Position numbers and translations under genes: made by a program. DNA of 64,000 bases, taken from Sclerodactyla briareus. Taxonomy: Eukaryota; Echinodermata; Holothuroidea; Dendrochirotida; Sclerodactylidae. Positions within the stretch are counted from its first letter, which is position 1; the number at the start of each line of letters is the position of its first letter. The notes beneath the pieces were generated by a model, which worked only from the letters and a program-made list of their open reading frames with translations, was not told the DNA's origin and searched no databases. The DNA lies in contig JAODTK010001444.1 in assembly GCA_026419785.1 (NCBI GenBank), positions 682,001-746,000 of the forward strand, read 5' to 3'. Of the stretch, positions 36,350 to 49,691 are shown piece by piece.

Positions 36350-36975
36350 AATGTACACACGGCACACACACACCGCACGTGCGCAAAGGACTGCATAGAT
36401 TTCGCTATTTCGTCAAGGAATGGAAACGATACTCGGATTGAAGGCTGCCCATACACACGCAATCTCATACAGCCGTAAAGCGCTCAATGTGGATGAAAAT
36501 GGTGCTCACGTGGCATCCGTACATTTTCACGTCTGCTCTCAACCTTTCACGTTGTTCCCCGAAGTCACGAGTAAGCGTAGGACACGGAAAGACACGAGCG
36601 TTATGGATGGTGATAAACAATTCCCATATGTTCGATTTTTTACGGAACGGACACAGATCGGACATGGACGTCTGGAAAGTCACCTACTTACCTATTTTGA
36701 AGTTGACTGATGATTGGCCACCGAGATTCTCGTTTTGGGTCTCCTCTCAGCCTTGAATGATAATGAGATGTTACCAACAGCATTAGGGGTTCTTCCTCTC
36801 CATATGCCTAAATCGAACCTGGCTAATGCTTGTGTTCTCCAGATACCGTGCTCACAAGGAACGTCACATATACACACACATACACATGCATACAGACACA
36901 TGCCCACATAGACACTCACGTGAATGCATACTTTAGAAGGACTTTGCCTTTAACAAAGGATAAAGAAGAAGAAGA
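36350..36975 (+). repeat. CA-rich interspersed repeat family, two pieces
   Basis: Pieces at 36,350-36,424 (CA-rich run, 'gactgcatagattt', then 'gtcaaggaatgg') and 36,714-36,960 ('gccttgaatga', 'aggggttcttcctctccatatg', then a CA-rich run) match parts of 42,760-43,190. The family joins a block near 'ccttgaatgac', a CA microsatellite and a short hairpin. It carries no gene; open frames at 36,420-36,756 are not recognised. Confidence 0.55.
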
Positions 36976-39900
36976 AAAGACACTATGCCGAGGTGCGACT
37001 TACGATCGAACTGCTCTACCTACAGGTTCACATCTTCAAGATGGAATAGGCCATTAATTACAAGGGTGATGTCATCTGTGTCCTCCCCACGGATTCCTCA
37101 TATTGACTGGAGAGCTCTCCAAACGCGAAATGTGCAACCTACTGCAACCAGTGCAACAGCGCCCTCCCACCTCATAGAAATGGGGTCCAACAGGACGAGT
37201 TCTGTAAACGAATAATAATTTTCGGCACTACGATATAGAGGAATACAGGAGAACGCACAGGTTTCCACAATCATTACTGGGAGGTCGATCACACCCAAAA
37301 CCCCTATTAAAGTCTCATGCAGTTGCGCCGGTAACCTCCTTCACAAAAATATGAGGCGCCTAGCTGACCAAGACAAATGCGTCTATGTCCACAAGGCATT
37401 GTTGTCGAATTTTAAATATCAGCCTGCGTTAAGCGAGCTACGTTATCATATATTTACAAGTTTTGAGAGAGAAGGGATGGGAGGGGTGTCAAGACATCAG
37501 AAGGAAGTAGGGAGGGGAAAGGTAATATATATTCGAGTTCGAGGTGCACGATTTAATGGAGCCCAGGCCTAGCCGAACGAAGAGCCCAGGCCTGGGCTGG
37601 ATAAAACCCAACCCTGGGCTTTATTAATGATTGTCTTTAATTCATGCAACAGTAAGTGTTCGGGGATAGAGGGTTTTGGGGGTGTAGCCGCCGTCTCGCC
37701 GCCGCCGCCGTCGGGAACTGTAGCGTAGCGCGATAACTCTGTAACGCTTTTTCCGATTGATCCGAAAAAACTTGAGGACACCTGGCCGTCCTAGTCAATT
37801 CTCGGAAGATTTCGAAAGTGGGCTTCACCGAAGTTTGCTGCCCTCTATTTTGCAGGTTTGAACGATAAAAAAACAGAAGAAGTTGGTGCTATTTACATGA
37901 AACTGGTGAGTGGGGACAAAAATTGGTCCGAAAAATTGACGGTAATTTCAAGGTCACCAGAGGGCAATGTGTTTTATTTGAGATTTTTCAAACTTTGTCG
38001 GATTGCGAACGAAAACTTGGAGGAGTGAATACAGTTGGTCTTGAACAACAGGTAGGCCTTTGAAGTCACCAGAGGTCAAATAGACATAAACCTCAATGTG
38101 CTTTCTTCAAACGAGGTCAACAAAGGTCATTCGCGGGATATATACACGTCGGCGGTTTGACCGCCTGCGCATCTCTAGTTCAATTTTAGTCATAAACAAA
38201 AGTCGGGAATTTACAATGTACCATGAAACCCCTGTCTGTCAGTCTGTTACTTGTTGAATTCAGCCTCTAAAAAACTAGTTGGAGACTCCCCACTTCTGAG
38301 GTACCACGAAAGCGACCACCATGAGCTACAACGAGACCTCGCCAGGCACGCCAGGTCTTAACTGACATAACCACGTATAAATGGCATTCTCCGGGAGATG
38401 CGTTATTGGCTGCCCATCTCAAATCGAGTCGGTATCCCTCCCCACCAAACGATTTTGTCAGCGGTAAATAAGGATGCAGTTGCATACCCATCCTGTTGAC
38501 AAGATTCTGGAAATTTTTCAAGACAAGTCCTACGATTCGGGCATTATAAAAAAGACGTCTGGAAATATAATAGGCCATAGATTAAAGTCATGTGCACTTT
38601 TGATGATAAGCGTTGGGTACTCCTGTGTTGTCCATAACGAAGAACACTACCCTATTATGTGCGCGTGGGCACATATAGCGCCCCGTTCGTAGCAACGGAG
38701 TTCCTCTGGTGTGGGTCCAGTGCCCGCCTTAGGGCCTGGAAGCTGTAGGATCTATAGATGCTCTCTAGTGTAATCTGAGACGCACTTGGTAACATTTCAT
38801 CGTCAGATCGTGGTTTTGGTTGACCAAGATTCTATAAAATTATCAAGATGATTAATATAATTCTGTGCATCATAATACAATAGACGTATGGAAACTATTA
38901 ATAAGCCTAGTCCAGTCATTTGTCAGTCCTTATGATGTAGCGCTGGCAATTTTTGTGTGGAATACCACACAGCAAGACCGCTACATGCGTGCAGCGCACA
39001 TTACGAGCGAAATAGCGCGGCGAAGTCCCTCGGTCATGCCCGCCTCAGGGCACCGGGAGCTGTGGGATCGCTTGGTGCTCTAGTGAATCCGCGGCTCATT
39101 TGAAAACATTTTTATCGTGAATTGATCACAGACAACAAGACAAGAAACCCCTACCAATCGATTCAATGAAGGCGTCTATGGAAGTTGATATCAGCCACAG
39201 GTCTACCCGGCAGTCTTATTGCAAAAGTATCCTAGAATTGATTTTTTTTTTTTTTTTTAACGAAGTGACAAGGAAAGGGCGTACCATAATGCGCGTAAAC
39301 ACATGGGCAACCCCGAAGCACCGGGAAAATAAAAGAAAGAAGAGAGATCCCGCTTGTGATTCTATTCTGAACCGCTGAAGATCAAAAATCTAGGTGTGGA
39401 AATACATCCCGAGGAAGCTTATTCAGCACGCGAAGCGGGAGGAAACAAGAACGACAACTCTGCGTAGTGATCCTGTTCCCCCCCCCCCCCTCCCCCGATT
39501 GTTCCCCTTAAATGTCGTGACACACCATGAGATTCAGCTATTCAAAACCCGGATGTGTGTAATTGCCAACTCAAACCACAAACTTTTGGGAAACAAAACG
39601 ACCCAATCACTGCCAGGATTTACTAACCGCAAGGGATGCTTTGTTGCTTTTGACCAAGGTCAAAAAGGTATCTGAGGGCAATGATAGTAAAATACTGAAA
39701 AATAAAACCCGCGTAAGTAAGTGTATCTTGAAGAGGAAGGTAAAGTTACGATCATAACCAGTGAGGTCCAATGTTTTCTTCAGTGTGGGAAGGACCAGCG
39801 CCCGTAACAATGAGTCGGCAAAATGCAGACAGGCTAATTGATGAGGATCACTTTAGCGACATGCTATCATTCGTAAGAACGGTGTGGTCAAAGCAATAGA

Positions 39901-40570
39901 TTGAATGAAGTGGAAGCAGAGAGTTCTTGAATCGGACGACCAACATCATCACTACTCAACACAATTGTAAGAAAAATCTCCTTTTGGGAGTATATGTGTG
40001 GGGAAAGCGAAGTGCATTTCGTGAACAGGCTTATTTATTGTCAATTGCATCCTCCACTACCCTGGACAAGGTGAGTCAATGTAGGTACCTTCAGTGTCCA
40101 ATAGAATGGTGTCTCACATGTTGGTCATGGTACCATATGTGTTAATCACTAATGTGACCGAGGGGGTGAAGTCATTGCCAGTAAATGTTTTCAATTGTAC
40201 AGCAGAGTAGCTGTGTGTTTTTTTAAAGTGACTGTGGGGGTATCAATGTTCATTATGTCAGGCACAAACGTGACTGATGGATGCATCATTTGTTGACCCA
40301 CCTAAGTGCAGAGACCACTTGTCGGGGGACAAGGGGTGGGTCATGCATTGACAAGTGCCAGAACTGTTAATCTACTTGTTCAATAGCCATTTACCAGTCC
40401 ATCAAATGTTCTTATGCCATTTTTAGAGTCAAACTTTTCACGAGGCTTTCAAATCACTCATTCCTCCTCAGCGGTGGGGTATACGCCCACCCCAGCAGCA
40501 CCTCACAACACATAGATCTGGCGAATTGAAATGTAATACAAATAGATAATAGAACAGACAGATCTTGGAA
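36976..40570. other. 3.6-kb stretch without a recognised gene
   Basis: It holds an interspersed-repeat-like part at about 37,900-38,180 with recurring 'aaggtcaccagaggtcaa'-type words and a palindrome 'ggcggtttgaccgcc' (about 38,151), a T-run at 39,241-39,258 and a C-run at 39,478-39,490. No host exon or transposon ends could be supported. Confidence 0.45.
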
Positions 40571-40571
40571 C

Positions 40572-40705
40572 GTATATATATATATTATAGATTATCATAT
40601 ATATATATATATATATATCTTATATATATATATATCTATATATAGATATATATATATATATATATACTATATTATATATATATGATATATATTATAGATA
40701 TATAA
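40572..40705. repeat. (TA)n microsatellite
   Basis: About 130 bases of mostly alternating T and A. Confidence 0.95.
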
Positions 40706-41639
40706 GCCCATGTTGAGACAGTTCTGAATTATGTGGGATCATTTAATGTTGGAATCAGTGAGATTTTGGCCAATTGTTAAAAGTGAGTATCCCGGGACCA
40801 ACCACGTTCCAATAGTCAATGCATTGACGGTCAAAACAATTAGTAGCATGGGAAGAGAGAGATAATTTTATAGACTCAAACCCTACCATTTCTGCCTGGG
40901 GGACAGGCTAATGCCCTCACTTTTTGCTCAATAGCGGAAAAATGCCAAAATGTTTGTGCCCTTCCCATTTCAAGAAGTTCCTCAGTTGACCATTGTTCTT
41001 TCTCCCAACTCCACGACCCTCTACTGCTTTACACACACCACAGGTTATCCCCTCAGAGGGCTTGTCTATGAAAGGTAATAAACAGGTATATACCAATAGT
41101 CAGTCAGCCTGTCAAGTAATTACATCTGGAAGTTGTGCTTTAGAGAGAAGTGGTAACTTTAAATGTAAACATCAGATAATGAGTAGGACTGGGTGCCACA
41201 CAGAGACATAATTGGATTACACACTCTCAGTCCTCAGGCATGCCAAGGGGCCAGGGTACCATTTCCACACTGAAGTGTATGACAGCACAGTCAAAGTTTA
41301 TTTTGGGTTTATGGGCTCACAGTCTCGCACACAACTTAAGAGATTAAATCTTTTGGAGGATTGGGCCGGACCAAAGTGACCAGCAAAAATAAGGGCTTAT
41401 ATGTTATACACACACAATGCAGGCAGTGTTGAAGAGGATTGTGGCCCAGCCCATAGGTGTGTTAATTGAATTCAGGACATTCCCAGTGTTGCCCATTTTG
41501 CTTTAATAACTTGGTCAAATGTGAAATTTGAAGATTATATACCGTTTCCAATTAATGTCAAGCACAAACTGCATTTCCCCCCTCGAGTGTAAATATGATA
41601 TGGCCTATGGAAAAATTGTCGGTTTGTCCCTCCCAACCT

Positions 41640-41916
41640 GGGGTAAAAGGTAATATTTTGTATTGGGGGGGGGGGGGTGAAGTGATGAAGCATTTCTGAA
41701 GGGGGCAACACAACACTTTGGTGGTCATAAGTATACAACACTAAATGAGAGGAAGTATACGACCCCCCCCCCCCCCCCCCCCCCCCCCAAGAAGAGGCGG
41801 TTTGCCTTGCCAAGTAGGAATTTGTCAATAAATGCAGTGAGGCAGGCCTTCAACTAGCGGCTAATTTATCAATTTTCATAGGCTGACTATGAAACCTGGG
41901 GGGGGGGGGGGGGGGC
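41640..41916. repeat. Cluster of three G/C homopolymers
   Basis: A G-run at about 41,666-41,678, a run of 26 C at 41,763-41,788 and a run of 18 G at 41,898-41,915. The opposite polarity of the last two allows a stem. The 97-codon frame at 41,828-41,535 crosses them and is not a gene. Confidence 0.9.
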
Positions 41917-42010
41917 TGCGTTGCCTGCAAGACCAAAATGCCACCCCAACCAGGTGTAGAATCACCAACAATAGTGCTCAGGAGGTAAAATATAGGCTGG
42001 CATGATGCTC

Positions 42011-42281
42011 GTCCATTACTCAAGACATATCAGGAATGATAAGAAATGAAAAATTCAAGAATTTGTATGTTCACTGGGCTGAAATATTGGTGCTTGCTAG
42101 TCCAATTTTTAGACATATCAGGAATAACAATTAAATGTCAATTCAAGAATATGTACTTGTCTTAACTGGGGGAATATTGGTTTTGGTGCTGTCCAATACT
42201 CAAAAACATATCAGGAATAACGATGAATTGACAATTCAAGAATTGGTACTATCTTCACTGGGGGAATCTTTGTTTGGTGGC
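42011..42281 (+). repeat. 90-bp tandem repeat, three units
   Basis: Units start at 42,011, 42,100 and 42,191. Each has 'gtcca', then 'acatatcaggaat', 'caattcaagaat' and 'actgggg' with 'gaat'. Units two and three are closer to each other than to the first. Confidence 0.85.
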
Positions 42282-42337
42282 TAGATGACTTGTTCTCACT
42301 CTGATTACAATGAATCGTGGCGAGATATAAGGATGTC

Positions 42338-43190
42338 TTATGGTGACCTGGAAGAACTTGACCTGATACCAAAAACAACGTAGGTTAATCTTATCAGTGT
42401 ACCATCACCACATTTAAATTTGAACTTAATAGATATTGCCATCAGTAGATATCAGATGTCAAATGCCAATTTATCCACATTTCAGTGTTTAGCGTCTTGA
42501 CCTTCCACATCATTGAGATAGCTTGTTGATATGAGTATCGTTTAGCTAGTTGGTTAAGGTCTGGTCTTTTTTATAGTCTTAACAAGGACGCTCTGGCCGA
42601 CACAAAAACAGTGCAAAATACCAGGTCCCAAAAAAGATCAAATGGGAGTCCAAAAGGTAATAACGTCAAATGAGGTCAAGTCGCGTCATCAGAAGTATTT
42701 CACCCAGACGAACGCGGAAACTTTCCATTACGGACAGTACTCCAAAATGTTGCGTTGCCTGGCGATATTGACGATTCCTGGGGGACCTCGAATGACCTTG
42801 ACCCTGACACCAAAAACAATGAGGGGTTCATCCTCACCATAATGCTACCCACATGCCAAATTAAATTCGATAGATTACTTCAACGTTAGTCAGATATCGT
42901 TTGCTGACAGCTTTTTCGAACTTTGCCCTCTCGTTGCCTTGAATGACTTGAACGGGCACCCAAAACATAGGGGTCTCCTCCCCATATGGGCAAATACATA
43001 CCTCTTTTGAACTTGTAACAGTTTGCGTACGTTAACGATATCGTGCTGAAATAGGGGTGTCACACACACACCACCCACACACAACAACAAACACACACAG
43101 ATACCACACAGATAAACACATACATACGCACGGGGCATGACTGCATAGATTACCTGTTGCCTTCGGCAAGGAATAGAATCAAAAGGCGCG
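42338..43190 (+). repeat. CA-rich interspersed repeat family, longest copy
   Basis: Blocks at 42,345-42,480, 42,765-42,900 and 42,930-43,035 are related: 'gaccttgaccctgacacc', 'aaaaacaat', 'tcctc..ccatatg' and 'tttgaacttg'. A CA-rich run at 43,060-43,130 leads to 'gactgcatagatt' and the perfect hairpin TTGCCTTCGGCAA (about 43,155). The 140-codon minus-strand frame (43,312-42,890) covers the repeat and is not believed. Confidence 0.55.
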
Positions 43191-45820
43191 AGTATAGGTT
43201 TGTGCGATTGCGATGACGTGGGAGGAGATAACAACCGAACGTGTGGATGGAGAAGCAGAAGAGCGAGTATGGGGAGTAACCTCGAGTAAAGGAGGGAGGA
43301 AACATTGACCATAAAAGTAGCGGAGACAGAGCGGAGGGAGGATACAGATCTGCGATGGCGTAGAGGCTGAAGTGAGGACAGTAAGAGATCATAGTTAATG
43401 ATGGCCTTCTCGGATACGTCAAGGACACGAGGAGAGGGATTGGGAAGCCCCCCATATATATGGACAACTAATTCATCAGGGAGCGAATTTGGCTTTGTAA
43501 AGCAGGAAGTAGATGTTGTGAGGTGAAGTATTTACTTGCACGAAATAAGAACCCCCAACGTTCAAAGCCTTAGTATTTTTTGCCGATAGCGATAGACTTG
43601 ATAAAAGAGTTCCAGGACCAGGTTGTTGCTGATATGCTGAACAGGGGAGAGGTCTAGGGTATTATGCAAGTGACCAATATTCACCGGACTCATTCGATAG
43701 GCGGGGGTGGGCGGGGTGTGCAAGTTTAAAATGGCCAGATCTGCTGAAAAAGAGGGATGAAGCCGGGTAGGATAACCCCCCCCCCCCCCTCCATTTGATC
43801 GCGCATGGTAATTAGAAAATTGGGCCCTTCAATTATTTATAAGACGGTTACCCCCATACGCTCGTTCCGCTAGCCGCCGCGAATGAACATTGGCATGCTG
43901 TCCCGTGTCGGAATGATCACCTGCAGCCCTTGTAAAAACAATTATTAAGACCTCTAGGGCGCTATACTTATCAGCTTATGCAGGCCATGGGAACGTGCTC
44001 CAACAAACACCACGAATAGTACATAACGTGCCTAGGTTACGGGTTTATTCCTTTTTTGCTTCAGCAAGGAATGAAAATGTGTATTAGTGTTAATAGTAAT
44101 ATATGCTGACTTAATGGTATTTGTTCTATTCAATGACGTTTCAAGGCAGTATATTGTGTCCTTTTACCACTTGGGGTGGGTACTGGGCGGGGTGGGTGTT
44201 TTCAAAATCTGTGAGAATTTCCCTAGATCTTGCGTGAGTTCCCCTTGGCTCGCAAACAGGATGCCCCAATGTAAACTGGGGTAGTAGAGGGGGATTCGTT
44301 AATGACAATAAGTATAGTAACCCTACCCTATATGCACCCTTGCCATCAGGTATTGTATACATCTCTCAACAAAGAGTCAATGAGAACAGCTATTAATTTT
44401 GGGACCCTTGCAATTCCCCATGCAGACTATACCCTGTCTATCTCAAGCTGTAGGTTGCTCACCTGAGATCCGCCCGTCGCTGGGAAAGGTCACACATTTC
44501 CCAAGACAGTGCAAGCACTGGTTCAAGTTTGATGATCGGTTTTAAGGCATTATTGAAGCCATACCCCCAGACAGAATTTAACCGCATTAGTGTCTTAACC
44601 GATCTTAACCGATTTTAACCGATCCATGCAAGCTACAGTTCCCCCTGTGCGTTTTACGGTAGAATGGGCATGGGATCCCCGTAATACAAACGTCATCGTT
44701 AAAACAGTGTGTACTTTGGTAAACCTGTTAACGGGAGGCGAGAGGAGAACTATATAGGTGTATATTTATAGACTCGTCCACAATAAGTTATGTGAATTAT
44801 CTCTTCTTGTCTGTGTTGTCTCAAAATTGTAGACTCACTGTGTAATTCATGGGGACCGTCCAACCCCCTCCCCCATGCCACTCCCCGCTTACGCGTAATG
44901 AATCTCAGATATTAACACCACCTAGGCTAAATTGACCAATAACTCAAAAAAGCTAAATAATGGAACCTTCAAATTCAAGGAATTGGGTTCAGCTATGTCA
45001 TATTCTGTTATTTTATTCGGAAAACAAAATTCGGTGCGAAATGCAAAACCTAATAGTTCGATGGACAACGGGATATTCGAAAACAACACCTAAAATATAG
45101 GTTCGGGAAAAAAGATAGCCGATGAAATGATATGCCAACTTCGAAATAAATAGACTTCGCCCACTGGAACACAGGGGTTGATGAGGTCTGTTGGACCGAT
45201 AGATCCACACATAATGTTATTGCAGTGGCATTTCAAAAGTCTGCGGAATAGAGTTCATAGTCTACTACCTTTCTCTATGTGAAGCCGTGACCATCCATCA
45301 ACCCCTCACTACATCAACTGGAAGACATGTAAGAATGACGTCATTATCGGAGAATCACTGCGCGCTGATGAGTGATCGCTTCCTCCGCTATTACAGTATT
45401 ATGCCACTCAAATATAAATGGTATGACGTGTGGCCTAAAGTACAGCACGCAATTAACAGGGGTATCGGAAAGGGTGACTCGATGGCCTTTGGGGAGGAAT
45501 GTGTTGCACGTTTTACTGGGTGTGGACAATTCCCCACCACCCCCCCCCTTTCCTCCCTATTCCCACACCCCACTCGTCCCTGACATCACAATTCGCCAGA
45601 ACAGCAACCGACCACCCCAGAAAGAAAATCAGATATGAAAGTTATCATGAGAATATACTAGTACTAGTATTGTCAGCGGAACGCAGGGTATGGACGAGGT
45701 ACCATTTCCGCCCCCATTTCTCCTCAACTTCATAAATTAAGGATAACAATGAGCCCTCATTCATGCTTTTCCCGCCATGCTTATTACCTAATTCGATTGT
45801 TCGCATTTTCTGCTGAGTGT
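43191..45820. other. 2.6-kb stretch without a recognised gene
   Basis: It holds a short hairpin-like 'tgcttcagcaaggaatgaaa' at about 44,057 related to the CA-rich family, three 'cttaaccgat' units at about 44,592-44,625, and C-runs at 43,777-43,790 and 45,538-45,550. No exons supported. Confidence 0.45.
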
Positions 45821-45866
45821 CCCACCCCCCCCCCCCCCCCCCCCCCCCCCCTCCCCCCCCCCCCCC

Positions 45867-45899
<33 letters not shown>

Positions 45900-45905
45900 A
45901 CCCCC
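45821..45905 (+). repeat. 85-nt poly-C tract
   Basis: Almost pure C with only four or five interruptions. The complementary strand is a long G tract able to form G-quadruplexes, and the C strand could form i-motifs. Glycine- or proline-only frames across it are artefacts. Confidence 0.95.
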
Positions 45906-48130
45906 GCTCGATGTTATCCGAATTACCAAGCACTATGCAAAAGAATTCGTGAGTTTGATGGCGCAGTAGCATCACCGTTTCAGTATCTGTCCAAACTATG
46001 TGAAATATATAACGGACCCATCACTTTCTTATGTGCGAATTTGTTACTCTGGAACAGAATAGCCGAATGCTGGATCTTCAAGGGTCATTTATGCCTCTTA
46101 TTCCTAAGAGCCATTTCTCGGGAAGACTCGTTGCAGCCAAGACAAGAGGGTAGCCATTTCAGGGTAAAAATCAGGTAAATCCAGCTAGAAAACAAGAGGT
46201 GGTTAAGGATGATGATCTTGTGTACTCGTGGGGAATTCCAAAAGTGGGCTTCATCCACCGGGCCTGATCCAGTTATCTTGTATTGTTTACGAGCAGGTGG
46301 TCCAGTAAACCGGGCATAACATTCGCACGCGCGAGCGCACGCAACCTGGAATGAATTGACATACTGGCTACTGGCTAGATCAGTTAGATTCCTTCTGCTG
46401 CGTCGGAAATTCGCTAAGGAATAAAAAGAGTGACTACAGATGACACGATGCTTACTGAAATGAGAAGAAATGCCGTAATCGTGACGCAGCTCCGGAGGTG
46501 AGTAGGCCAGACACAGTAGAACCGGACCAGATGTCCCTCGTGGAAAAAGTTGTGATACAGCCTAACATACTCAATACAAAACTGACAAAGTATGTGGAAT
46601 CACTAAACTACTCAGAAATACTTTTAGACCAGTTGATGGAAATGCAAACGGGGCAAGATGACTTTTTCCAGATTTGGACTTCCCTTCCCGGGTTTCCCCA
46701 CTGCTGACGGAAGTGATGATGAGCGGAGGGGAGGGCGGGGAGGTGAGGCGACCCATGAGGGCGTCAAAAACAGGCTTCTTCAGTTAAACTTAAACTTTGC
46801 TGGATTTTTTAGTTCTTCCACTATTTCTTTCCGTTTTATGCACTTTTCGTTTTCTCCACTTCCCCATGCATGTACGGCGCAACAATGGTGACCCATGTAC
46901 ACCGCATGGAGTGAGGTAATAGAAATAAAGACCCTTGCTGAACGTAACGTGAACTAGAATCCAAACCACTTACCACTGACTTGGTAACGAGCTCCACGCC
47001 TCAACTAATTAGGACGTGATACTACGCTACGTGATACCGCTTCTTAAACGAGATGGTTGAAAGATTGGCGTTCGACTTAAAACGCGCGAACTGTACCGAC
47101 TGCGTCGTAAATGTCTTCACAGAGCTACCGTACTTACAGCTCTCCTCAAATGCATACACCTGAATCCGTCCCAGGACGCCCGCGTGTTGAAGCCGTGGTA
47201 ACAGTTCAGACCAATCAGAGACACGCATGACGATTATAACACACTGGGGGTGTTATAAAACAAACACGGGGAAGTGTTCAAAAATTAGTTATAATCAAAT
47301 CGAGGTCTGTTCGTGAACAGGCGCAAAAAATGCCGGTCAGTGGACGAGAACGCCTGGAACGTCTCGGGCCAGCCCCACGGAACGATTGTAATCTAGGGTA
47401 GGGGAAGTTTGTAATATATATTGATCGTCATATTATTCGAAAGAGATGATTATCTTCAACTACTAGGAGATAGCATATAGAGCTGTGGCCATCATGGTTG
47501 TTCAAATGAACTCGTAGAAACAAATACTGACGAAACTTATTAACTTTTTAATTTTAATTAAAAAAAAAAAAATGCATTGATTGACCTACTTCCACTTTTC
47601 AATGGAGTATTGACACGTAGGCTTACTGAAATTTTAAGCAGTTCAGGATACCGAATTGGAAAATAAATGAAAGCTAATTCAATTCATTCTTGTATCATTG
47701 AAAGGCCATTGCAATTACCTCATAAATCTGAAAAAAAAAAAAATTGCTGAAAAAGTACCCAGTATGAACGTTTCGCCATGGGATGACACATTACCGCGTG
47801 AATCACGTGTAGTGACCTGAAACGATGACACGTTTCCCGCGGTAAGGACCAAAACAAAATTTAGGTGTAAAAACCTATGAGCGCCCTAGTTGGATAAGTT
47901 ATTACACAAAGGTGAAGGCCGTTGGCGATATGCGAAGTATGTTCTTATCCATTAGCTGAGGATTAACGATCATTAAAAGGCCATGCGCCAGTGACACTGG
48001 TTTTGTAGCGTGGAGTGTGCAGAATGTTGCGCCCGGATTTATTTTGGAAATTAGTATTGATTGCTTTTAGCGCCTACTGTAAGAGGTAGATAGAAGATGG
48101 GTTCGAGAAGTGCCAGAAGTGGACAACCCT
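45906..48130. other. Stretch with one orphan open frame
   Basis: An open frame on the plus strand from about 46,460 to 46,707 reads DQMSLVEKVVIQPN, then LTKYVESLNYSEILLDQL. Its composition is protein-like, but no family, good start or splice sites support it. The rest shows no repeat pairs; short A-runs at about 47,561 and 47,731. Confidence 0.3.
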
Positions 48131-48135
48131 AAAAT

Positions 48136-48172
<37 letters not shown>

Positions 48173-48196
48173 TAATAATAATAATATAATAATATC
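48136..48196 (+). repeat. (TAA)n microsatellite
   Basis: About 20 AAT/TAA triplets with small breaks. The 75-codon frame after it (48,203-48,430) has no known motif. Confidence 0.95.
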
Positions 48197-49456
48197 TGAG
48201 ATGTGAACTACGAACCTTTGTTAGGTACACGATATGGAGTGGGAAAGTGGCGCCTACAGAACTACTTTTTCATTGAGATAAAATATGGACAAAAGCAGCG
48301 TGATTGTTTACACTTGAAGACCGGCGGGGAGTGCGGAAATCTTAAATTGCATAAGGCCGAGGATAGCGTTAGAATAAAGCCGCCCAAGCATATGCTACCA
48401 TCATTCGTGACAGTGAGGACTGAGCCGTAATAAATTAGTCTTTTCCGCGGTGCGCCAAACGAGCTGAACAACGAGCCAATTTCATTATCTGAACAATGTA
48501 TGCAATATGCCTACCGGTATTACCAATTGTTCGTTATAACAAGAAATCAAAAACAAAACAACACAAGATGACGTCACTGAACCTTTATATTTTTATTACC
48601 ATCCAACTATTTGTATAGCTCTTAAATATAGTGTTTCCATTATAAACATCAAATTGCTTGGAAAAGGTCACAAAGATGAATTCATAGGCCAGATCATCGT
48701 TCTCGAATATCGACAAAGGATATGAGTCACTGTTATAGTGTAAAGCATATTTATTATTTTTACCTTTCTTCAGCTGACTATTCAAATAAGCAGTATTATG
48801 AGTGATCATAAGTTGATAAGCATGGTAGGCAAAGGTATGTCATCATCTTGAATGATCATAGGCGGACGAAACAAAACACGAAAGCAATTCAGAGAAGCTT
48901 GAGATATTTCAATCTGATTTCCCGAAAGCCGAAAGCCCGAATTTCAATGCAGGGAAATCGATAGCCTACTGCGGCGCGAAACGCCGAAATATTCTGACAC
49001 CTTTCATAGGGCAATTATTTCAGAGACACATTCCGGACAATCAGCAGAGAATTAAGCATTTTATCCCTATTTGTCGCTCCGGCAAACTGTCCCCCCGAAT
49101 TGGCGATCTCAACCTGCTTCATACATCTATCATGTTGATCCAAATAAACATGAAGCGCCAAACATACTAGGTTAACGTCATTATCCACTCTGAAATCATG
49201 AGAGAAGATGACCCAGGATGGGTATGGACGGAACCAAACCAACTCTCTGGGTCAAAAATTGACACATGTTGAGTTTGAGGTAATATGACACGATTTGGTG
49301 AAAAAGTGTAGGTGAACATGTATAACGATCGTTACTTAGTTTTAATTTCTTCAAAACACCTCCATATAAGGCAAAGGAGGATTTAGGACAATACAGAACA
49401 TTTTTAAAGAGGCATACGTCTCGGAACACCGGGCGACTATTGGGTGGTGCCATTAA
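48197..49456. other. Unassigned stretch
   Basis: No transposon ends or conserved domains. Short frames on both strands only. Confidence 0.4.
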
Positions 49457-49691
49457 TTAAAGATGGATTGTCGTCTGCTAGCGTCCAGCGAACAAGCGAC
49501 GGCGAATTTTGCATGACGTCACGACAAAATATCGTTATGTGCAGCACAACTCGGTATATCAGAATCACATACTTTTCAATATTAATGCGCCATGCACTGC
49601 ATGCACACAGTATAGTAGACCAAAGCCCAGATGAAGCCTCGCCAAGGCTAGAAATGGCGTCAGATTTTAATTGACGACAATCCATCTTTAA
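49457..49691. mobile_element. 235-bp MITE
   Basis: Perfect 19-bp inverted ends TTAAAGATGGATTGTCGTC at 49,457-49,475 and 49,673-49,691. TTAA or TA at the ends could be the target duplication. The two open frames that cover it on opposite strands (49,444-49,685) are mirror-image shadows of the palindrome. Confidence 0.85.

Noticed and set aside
42890-43312. 140-codon minus-strand frame with cysteine-rich part
   Set aside because: It covers the CA microsatellite and the interspersed repeat and changes frame in related copies.
45645-45975. Poly-glycine and poly-proline frames
   Set aside because: Products of the poly-C tract read in six frames.
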